From NCBI GenBank assembly GCA_036924285.1, contig JAYKYS010000016.1, positions 4,898,001 through 4,962,000 on the forward strand: a stretch of 64,000 nt of DNA. Direction: 5' to 3'. Under the pieces are notes generated by a model. It worked only from the letters and a program-made list of their open reading frames with translations. It was not told the DNA's origin and made no database searches. Source of the DNA: Asterella californica (lineage: Eukaryota > Streptophyta > Marchantiopsida > Marchantiales > Aytoniaceae). Within the stretch, counting starts at the first letter, position 1. Every line of letters begins with the position of its first letter. A program made the position numbers and the translations under genes. Positions 56,381-64,000 of this stretch are shown here, one piece after another.

Positions 56381-59300
56381 AGCTAGGATTCTCGCCTGAT
56401 CCAGTAGAGCAGGAAGCTTTATCCACTAGCTTCTTAGGATTGACGTCATATGGATCAGTGTGTTATAGGAAGGTTGAGAATCTGAAGAGGTTTGAGAGAC
56501 AACATGTGAAGTATGTACAACAGTCTTTGAGAGATAGTGGAGAGTTAGCCGGAGATGAATACATATCTGGAGTGTTTGAAGAGCAGTATTTGATAGATAC
56601 TATAGGGGAGTTGAAATCTATAGTAGAAAGTTCTATAGATGATGTAGATAGAGTGGTGAGAGTGAGCTCCAAGGAGCTTTATGATGTTATTGATAAGTTT
56701 ATAGACCGACAAGAGGTGTATGTGGAGACCAAGTACAAGTCAGTGGTAAAGAAAGTCAAACCAGTGGCTTTGCCTTTACCACTCGATTACAATCAAAAGA
56801 TGGAGCAAGCTGCACGAGAACCGACGCTCAGAGGACCTAGAAGAATTGGGCACCAGTTCACAGAAACAACACTGAAGGAGCTGAGGATTGGAGGTGATGG
56901 ATTTCTTACTGAGCAAGAGAAGAAGAGCTTCAGGGAGATGCTATCTAGGCATGGTAAGGCGTTTGCGTTTGAGTCACATGAAGTAGGATGTGTACATCCA
57001 AGTGTAGTTGCACCTATGGTAATCTTTACTATACCGCATGTGCCTTGGAATCTACGTCCTATCCCTGTACCTAGAGCTCATCTACCAAAGCTGATAGACT
57101 TGCTCAATGAGAGGATTAGGATGGGTATCTTGGAACCATCTATAGCTCCCTACTCTAGCAGATGGTTTACTGTTCCGAAGAAGAGTGGAGCTTTGAGATT
57201 CATTCAAGATATGCAGCCAGTTAACAAGGTGACTATCAGGAATATGGGTATATGACCTATTGTAGACGAGTTTGCAAAGGCTTTTACTGGTCGTGCTATC
57301 TATTCCATGGGAGACTTATATTCAGGTTATGATCAGTTTCAGTTATCCTCTGAGAGTAGAGACTTGACTACAATGAGGACACCTTTGGGGTTACTAAGGA
57401 TGTGCACCTTGCCGCAAGGTGCTACCAATTTTGTAGCACATATGATGAATGGCATGAACAAAGTTTTGAGGGATTTCATTCTTGAAAAAACTATGCCATT
57501 CCTTGATGATGTGCCGATCAAAGGGTGTGCTGAGGAGGAGAAGAATGAGGTAATGGATCAGAGGGGGTGCCGTAAGTTTGTTGCAGATCACATAGCTGAT
57601 TGTGATAAGATATTGAGTCGACAGGAGGAGGTTCATTTGACTTTATCCGGAGCAAAGTCTGTATTTGGAGAACATGAGGTGTTAATAGTGGGACATCTGT
57701 GTGGATCTTATGGTCGGAAACCTTGTCCAAACAAGGTTGATGCCATCCGAAGGATGAAGGAGACATGTGGATCGGTTACTGAGGTGAGAAGGTTTCTAGG
57801 TGCATGTGTGTTTTATCATATATGGATTCCACACTTTGCACATGTAGCAGATCCGTTGTACAAGTTGCTGAGGAAGGGGCAGAGATTTCAGTGGCAAGAG
57901 GAGCAAAGCGAGTCTATGAAGAAGTTGAAGGATCTGTTGTTTTCACCACAAACTCTACGGAAGGTAACATATGAGTTGGGCAGACCTGTTATCCTTACTG
58001 TTGATACTAGTCCTATTGGCATTGGGTGGGCTATAGGACAAGATGATAAGGATGGAAATAGATATGTGGTGCGTTTTGGTGCTAAGGTCTTAAGTTCACG
58101 GCAGAGAGACTACCCTCAGGTCAAGAGAGAGCTATGGGGAGTAGTTACTACGATGAAGAGTGATAAGGAATACTTGATAGGAGCACCTGTGGTTGTGGAG
58201 ACAGATTGCTTACCTCTCTTGGGAATGATCACTAGCTGTACAACTCCAGATATTGCTATGTTGAGGTGGATAGCATATATCAAGTCCTTGAACCCAGAGT
58301 TTAGACATATTGCAGGAAAAGACAATCCTGTGGCAGATATGTTATCAAGGGCTAGATATTACGATGAGAAAGAAATGATAGATGATCAGGAGGATGTGGG
58401 AACAGAGTTCTATTCTAGTGCTCTTGCTAGAAGGGATAGAAGCTGTTTTGCAGCCTCGTTGGAGTTTTTTGAGGAAACTGTGTATGATGGCGAGTGGTTG
58501 GATCTTGGGCGCTATTTGAGTTCACTGGAAAGGCAAGAAGGCTGGTCTGATGCAGATTTCAAGAGGATCCGTAGAATAGCTTATGGTTACTTTTTACATG
58601 GAGGACATCTATGGAAGCGCCATAAGCTACAAGGAGGTATACCGCAACGGGTGGTATGTGACTTGGGATTGCAGCAGCAGCTGATCAAGGAGTTTCATGA
58701 GAGTCTATGGGCCGGTCATAGAGGAGTTTGGGCAACATTTGCCAAGATGAAGGAGAGGTATTGGTGGAAGGGTATGTATAAGGATGTAGTACAGTTTGTT
58801 TCATCCTGTATACCCTGTCAGATGTATTCCAACGTACGTCATCGTGATGGATGCAATCCATCACGCGATCCTACTTATCCTTTAGCCATTCATTACAAAT
58901 GGGTAGTTGATCTGGTAACTATGCCATTTGGACTTGGACAAATGAGGTATCTAGTCTTGGCTAGAGAAGATCTATCTAACCAAGTCGAAGGTCGTGCCTT
59001 GAGGACGAAGACCACTGCTAATGTCTGCCGCTTTCTACTTGAAGATGTTATTTGTAGGTATGGGTGTGTGGGAAAGATCACTGCAGATAGGGGTGAGCTG
59101 GATTCACAAGAAGCAGTTGAGTTCTTCAAGCGATTGGGAATCAAGCTGACATTAACCACTGCTTACAATCCTGAAGGAATGGCAAGAGCGAAAGAGGTCA
59201 TCCGCCAATCATCAAAGCTTTGGTAAAAGCTTGCAAGGGTAAGATCCGTGAATGGCCTAGACTGCTACCATTTGCTTTATGGGCAGATCGTACAACTCAT

Positions 59301-59852
59301 AGTACCGTTACAGGTTACATGCCAGCAGAGTTGATACTAGGACAAAAACCTGTGATGCCGATTGAGGAGGTTGTGCCTACTTGGAATGTTTTGCCATGGG
59401 AAGATGGTAGAAGTACGGAGGATCTTCTTGCGTTAAGGATCCAGCAGTTAGAACGGAGACCTGAGGATGCCAAAGCTGTGGAAAGGTTAAAGACTGGTAG
59501 AGAGAGAAACAAAGGCAGATTTGATAGAACGCATAGATTACGACCCAAACCAGTTAAGGAAGGTGATTGGGTGTTAGTCTATGATAGAAGTCTTGATAAT
59601 CAGCATAGCGCATTCAGAAAGTTTTCCAAGAGATGGTTCGGACCTTATGTGGTGTTAGAAGTTTATGATAATGCCACATACTCTTTGAGAGAGTTAGATG
59701 GTGCAGTGCTCAAGATACCAGTCGCAGGGAAGAGAATCAAGCTCTTTAGAAGGAGAGGGGAGGACCAGAACATTGCAAAGCTTATTGAGGATGAAGCTGA
59801 AGACTCAATGCAGGTTGAAGATGAGTTTGAAGCCGAAGCTGAAGAGTCTTGA
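56332..59852 (+). pseudogene. A2 Pol, broken
   Basis: Open through the position of the A1 TAA (here GAA). TGA at 57253-57255 replaces a Gly codon upstream of the RT palm. A one-base deletion near 59177, next to the catalytic Glu region of integrase, shifts the frame, and the C-terminus resumes at about 59220. The RT box FLDD, RNase H, the HHCC finger and the GPY/F segment match A1. A2 keeps 12 bp around 58855 that A1 lacks. Confidence 0.9.
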
Positions 59853-59898
59853 TCTGGATGGCACATACCGGAGGATGTGCAGGTTCAGAGGGGGTGGA

Positions 59899-61181
59899 TG
59901 TCGTGCTACTTGGCGGCTACATGTTATATTTCTACTCCGACGCTTGAGTTTAGTAGTTCTAGAAGTTAGCTTATATTACTTCTAGTCGTTTATGTATATG
60001 TTTGACACCTTTGCATACGGTGTTAACACTATTTTGAGTCTTAGTAGGTTGATTACCATGTTGATAGGGCTTAAGCTCATGGGTTGTATTTGCGTGTCGC
60101 CCATGCACGCTTTCTAGCTGATTTAAGTTATTTTTCGGGGCTGCGTGTCGTTTTAAGTAATTTAAGTTTTACGCAGGCACTCTAGGGGGCTTGACGTGGT
60201 AGCCTATGAGTAAAACTAAGATGCCACGTGGTTTAGGGTACAAAAGGACAACCAAGTGGAGCTATGAACTCCCATTGGTCTGTTTTTGTCTTTTGTTAAA
60301 ATCTAAATTTAGAAATAGAGCTCTAGAGTGGAGTTCGAGCATTTGGTGAGGGATCTTCAAAATCGGAGAGCACAGGGAGAGAGGGCTCGTCATGCCAAGC
60401 ACTTCCAGTGAAAATTTCGATCGATTTGAGTCAATAAAGACGGAGTTATGAGCAATTGAAGTTCGAATTGTGCTAGAATTGAATCACTTTTGTTGGATTT
60501 AGGGTTTTCAGTGTCACTCGCAGCAGATTTGAAGAAATTGCTTCAAAACTTCGAGGTTGTGTTCTCTGCCAGCAGGGCTACGATTTCACAAAAAGTTTCA
60601 TATCGATTGAGCAACTGAGTAATTCAGGGCGGTCGCTGAAGCTGAGGGGGTCTGAAAAGCTCTTAATCTAGAGCAGCGACTTCAGAGGAGGAGATCTGTA
60701 GTTCTGTGTACATTCAGGAGTCCCAACTTCACAGGGATGTTCAGCACCCTGTAGACTGCAAATCCTGTAAGAAACTTCGAAATTGATCGAGCTAAACTCC
60801 TGTTATAGGTTGAAATAGCCAGCTAGGTACCAGAAATTGCCGTAGTTTTCTTGCTCAAAACTTTTCTGTTGATATCTCCGTGTCAGAATTTGATCTCAGG
60901 CTGAAATTTCGTCTGTGAGTTCAGTAGTACCTCATTTGCATGCAGGGGAAGTTTAGAGGTCTAAACCTTCATAGTTTTCCTCTCCGTGAGTGTCAAAGTT
61001 CACCGCCGGACCCTGTTACTGCCGGCTAGACCTGAATTTCGTCTTCTGGGTATATTACTAGATCTTACACATCTGTGTGAGTGTTTATAGCCCCTGTTGT
61101 AACCTGAAAGCCAACCTCTTGAGTGAACAACCACAGCCAGAAGCCCGGTGCTTTCCTAGGTAGACGGATTACACTCCGACA
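59899..61181 (+). repeat. 3' LTR of A2
   Basis: 1283 bp, preceded by the polypurine tract AGAGGGGGTGGA (59887-59898) and followed by CCGT. Confidence 0.92.
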
Positions 61182-61185
61182 CCGT

Positions 61186-61515
61186 GAAGGAGTCGAAAGA
61201 CATCAGAATACAGAGCTCGACGAGGAGAGCGGCTTCGTGCTTATAGTTTTGACAGAAAGTGCTTTAAGTAATAGTTAGCATGTGTTATAACTAAGAAATA
61301 TGTGATAGAGGGAAATCTGTCGATTCTGACTCGTGACTCGAACTCAGAATCTGATTGCGTGAGTGTGTAGGTGTTCACAAGTACTATAGTTTTGACTCTT
61401 TACTCGTTTAAAACGGAGTTGTATAGAGAAGTTAGCACAGAAAAGGCTAGTAAAGACTTTACAGGAAGATTTCCTTAGTAAAGCATATGTACAGACTGTT
61501 AAACCTGTTTGAACG
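61186..61515. other. Unclassified flank right of A2
   Basis: No coding motif seen. Separates A2 from the tRNA-like element. Confidence 0.35.
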
Positions 61516-61860
61516 GAACCAAAGGCCATCCCAGTGATAGGGCGCCTGCCTAGGAGGGAAGTGGTCTCAGGATCAATCCCTCCTGGCCTCTGGTTCTTAT
61601 TCTGGCATGTTGGCCCCCCGGATGGGAGTCTATGTTGGGTATTCAGCCATGTCCTGTATACCTAGGGGCGGGAGACCGATATCTCCTTTAATCGTGGGCT
61701 TCCTGGCCTAAGCCTCCGCATGCCATCCTGAATATACTATGGGAGATACCTGGTGCGCATATGGAGGGGCTGTAAGCCCTGTGGGGCAGCCTCATAAGTG
61801 TTAGGGCTTCGGCCTACATTGGATGGCTTGTAGTATATTCAGGATGGCATCAATATGGCA
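61516..61860 (+). mobile_element. tRNA-like SINE candidate
   Basis: The head at 61516-61596 folds like a tRNA: GAACCAAAGGCC (61516-61527) pairs with GGCCTCTGGTTC (61585-61596) with one mismatch. An A-box-like CCCAGTGATAGGGC lies at about 61530 and a B-box-like GGATCAATCCC at 61570-61580, spaced as in pol III tRNA promoters. The tail contains a 20-bp inverted repeat and a short ATGGCATCA tandem at about 61845-61860. The 12-bp terminal stem is longer than the usual 7-bp acceptor, and the loops are not standard, so it is not a normal tRNA gene. Flanking duplications were not found. Confidence 0.55.
61720..61850. repeat. Perfect 20-bp inverted repeat enclosing 91 bp
   Basis: ATGCCATCCTGAATATACTA at 61720-61739 and its exact reverse complement at 61831-61850. 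It could be the tail fold of the SINE-like element or a separate 131-bp MITE-like insertion. No clear target duplication. Confidence 0.75.
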
Positions 61861-62829
61861 TCAAGAGCACAAGAAACTTTTGCTATTTAGTTAAATAAGC
61901 ATCGAGTAGGCTTGCGATGGAGAATGAGGTTATGTGAACCTTTATTAGTGTAGGGGTAGAGTTTGTGGAGACAACTGAAGCCTTGTTGAAAACGATCTCT
62001 CTCTTTTTGACAAGGCTTCAGTTTGTGAAACTTGTATTAAAAAGGGGCCAACTTTGTAAATAATGCTTTGTACGCATAAGGACAGCAGGGGGGCAGCTTA
62101 AGCTAGGGCCCTGCTTGTGATAAGTGACTGCACTTATAAGGATAGCAGGGGAGCAGCTTAAGCTGGGGCCTTAACTTTTAGGTTTAATACCTACGACGGC
62201 TGGAGATCGGGGGACACTTTTCAAGGGAGTTTTCTGAGAGAACTGAGGCGGAAGGAGGAAAAAGGAGCAGAATTAGGGATTGAGGAGAGGAGACGCTGAG
62301 AAGCTTGGAGGCTGAGTGGGGATCGATTTTTTCTGACAGAATTGAGTGGATTGAGGAGAGGAGACGCTGAGAAGCTTGGAGGCTGAGTGAGGATCGATTT
62401 TTCTGACAGGATTGAGTGGGGTGAGCAGGGGAGATCGTGAGAGAGGCAGGAAAGTGTTTTGGAGACAAGAACCTCATATGTTACACAGTTTTGAGGTTTG
62501 GAAGGAGTAGAATTGAACGGACAGAGGTGGTTTATTGGAAGGAGATCGTTTTTGACAAGGCTTTGGTTGTCATAAGATCAAATTCCTTGGAATTTTCAGC
62601 TGAGAAGGACTTAAGAGAGGAGGAGAGAGATATTTTTTTAACAGTGAAGCAGTTGACGCTGAAATAAAGCTATTTCTACTCCGGAGAGACACATTTGTGT
62701 ACCTGAGTGCGTGCTTGAGTGTTTGTTTTGCAATTGGTGGGCACAAGAGGCTGTGTTTTGAGATTTCATCGTCTGCAGCGACCTATTTTCCTTTCTGGTC
62801 ATTTCTCTTTGATCTATCACAGTCAGGAG
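61861..62829. other. Unclassified DNA with duplicated blocks
   Basis: Holds two copies of a GCAGCTTAAGCTRGGGCC block (about 62094 and 62154), part of the recurring palindromic motif, and the 70-bp duplication at 62278-62417. Short open frames have no recognisable motif. Confidence 0.4.
62278..62417. repeat. 70-bp tandem duplication
   Basis: Units start with GGATTGAGGAGAGGAGACG at 62278 and 62348 and differ at only a few positions, so the duplication is recent. Confidence 0.75.
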
Positions 62830-64000
62830 GTCCGTCCTCCCCAAGAAAGACTCTCGCCACGACAAAGCTGTTGCAGTATCCAAGGTCGGAGCAAACTTCG
62901 CTAGTTTACTAAACCAATCAACTATCACAAAAATCGAGTTGTATCCCTTCAAGTCAGACAGAGAGGTAATGAAGTCCATGCTAATGCTTTCCCAAGGTCT
63001 GGCTGGAATCGGCAAAGGATGAAGCAACCCTTGTTTCTTCTCATAAGAAACGCGGTTCGCTTGACATGTTACACATGTTTTCACAAAGTGGGCAACATCG
63101 TCTTTCATGTGGGGCCAATAAAACTTTTTAGCTATCACTGCTAAAGTGGACTTTTCTCCTTTATGGCCTGATGAGGACGCATCGTGACATTCTTTTAACA
63201 ACTTGGTCCTAAGTTTTCCATGTCCCACATAAACCCGACTTTGCTTAAACATGAGTAAACCATGTCTTAGCTGCATGTTCTGCAACTTCACTCCTCGCTT
63301 GAGTTGTTCCAAGTACTCCTACGCTTGGTCATCGCCCATGTAACCTTCACGTATTCGCCTCTCCAAGTCTGACTCCTTAGGATACATAGCTCGCAACATC
63401 TGTGTTGACGATGGAAGATATTCCTCCTTGCGACTCAAGGCGTCAAGAACCACATTGTCCTTTCCCGCTTTGTGGATTAATTCCACGTTCATGTGTGCCA
63501 AGGTATCATGCCACCGTACTTGCTTTGGCGTCACCCGATCTTGTGTCTCAAAGTACTTGAGCGAAATATTATCAGTATACACTTGGGTTTTGTGGAGTCC
63601 CAAGTAATGCCGCCATTTCCTCAAGCAATGAACCACCGCAAACAGTTCCTTCTCGTGAATCGGTCATCGACTCTGTCCCAGATAGCTTCTTGCTTTCGTA
63701 CGCTACAGGGTTTCCATCCTGCATCAACACTCCGCCAATCGCATAGTCGCTCGCGTCCGTGTGCACTTCGAATGGTTTGTCGAACTCCGGTAACTTCAAA
63801 ACTGACGTCTTTGACAAAATAGCTTTGATCGTCTGAAAAGCATCATCTACCTCCTTGGTCCAACTTACCTGTGCGTCTTTGCCCGTCCAGCCCGTCAGCG
63901 GCTTCGCGATCTTTGAAAACTCCTTCACATACTTGCGGTAGAACTGCGTCAATCCTAAGAATCGCCGCATCCCTTTCACTGTAGTCGGAGGCTCCCAAGT
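62830..64000 (-). pseudogene. Chromovirus RT/RNase H and N-terminal integrase (right part, probably of D)
   Basis: Minus strand, entering from beyond the right edge. RT thumb (MRRFLGLTQFYRKYVKEF), RNase H (FEVHTDASDYAIGGVLMQ, then TDNISLKYF after a frame change near 63650, and HKAGKDNVVLDALSRK). Integrase zinc finger follows (H-x-H, then CVTCQ) and the first catalytic Asp is in SMDFITSLSDLKGYNSIF. The frame breaks at about 62850 after KFAPTLDTATALS. The element 51480-52545 begins a few residues beyond this point in the integrase domain, so the two may be halves of one element split by an insertion that also contains A2. Confidence 0.8.

Larger units (their letters stand above)
52653..61181 (+). 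mobile_element. A2: decayed sister of A1 (Ty3/gypsy-type)
   Basis: LTRs at 52653-53933 and 59899-61181, TG...CA ends, flanked by CCGT on both sides (52649-52652 and 61182-61185). Internal order is the same as A1 and very similar in sequence, but the LTRs differ by roughly 15% and lack a block of about 90 bp. I noticed eight to ten differences between its own LTRs, so it is older than A1. Coding frames carry two nonsense codons in gag, a frameshift in protease, a stop and a frameshift in pol. Confidence 0.92.

Noticed and set aside
61516..61596. A true tRNA gene
   Set aside because: The terminal stem is 12 bp rather than 7 and the arms are not standard, although A- and B-box-like sequences are present.

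Overview
The window is a stretch of nuclear DNA from a streptophyte plant (land plant or charophyte alga; I cannot name the species). The evidence is one intact, 12-exon, plant-type gene for the scaffold (A/PR65) subunit of protein phosphatase 2A at 10621-17115 (+). It has GT-AG introns and a predicted protein of 586 residues. It sits in DNA dominated by Ty3/gypsy LTR retrotransposons of very different ages, many nested in one another.

Layout. (1) 1-6608, minus strand: tandem array of a gag-only, non-autonomous LTR element (LTR 4587-6608, gag 4415-2811, shared LTR 653-2160, then the next gag running off the left edge). (2) 6609-10560: unclassified flank with a dense cluster of AGAAGAC words, then AT-rich DNA and the upstream region of the phosphatase gene. 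(3) 10621-17115: the PP2A-A gene. (4) 17116-21660: intergenic, partly very AT-rich, with local duplications and hairpins. (5) 21668-about 39204, minus strand: an old, broken gypsy element (B), cut in its integrase by a young near-intact autonomous element on the plus strand (A1, 22164-30870). A 5S-rRNA-like segment lies inside the B leader. (6) 39205-45091: mostly unrecognised AT-rich DNA, with a broken receptor-like-kinase C-terminus (about 40500-41106, minus) and a degraded LTR-like repeat. (7) 45092-49558 (+): element C, a gypsy element that has lost gag. (8) 49810-52545 (-): LTR and 3' end (integrase and chromodomain) of a chromovirus (D). (9) 52653-61181 (+): A2, an older, decayed sister of A1. 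(10) 61182-62830: unclassified DNA with a tRNA-like SINE candidate and a 20-bp inverted repeat. (11) 62830-64000 (-): RT/RNase H and N-terminal integrase of a chromovirus, probably the other half of D.

How the parts relate. The most interesting relationship is between A1/A2 and the gag-only array. Their gag proteins are homologous over nearly the whole length of the shorter one, with the zinc knuckle at the same residue position (302 and 303). They share an 18-nt primer-site candidate just inside the 5' LTR, a near-identical polypurine tract and the same LTR termini (TGTC...CGACA). The gag-only unit has no protease or pol. This is what a non-autonomous partner mobilised in trans by an autonomous element should look like. 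A1 carries a well-placed -1 frameshift signal (G GGT TTT) at the gag-PR/pol junction, conserved in A2. A1 is broken by only one nonsense codon that I can see. All intervals are from reading by eye; edges of degraded elements are approximate.
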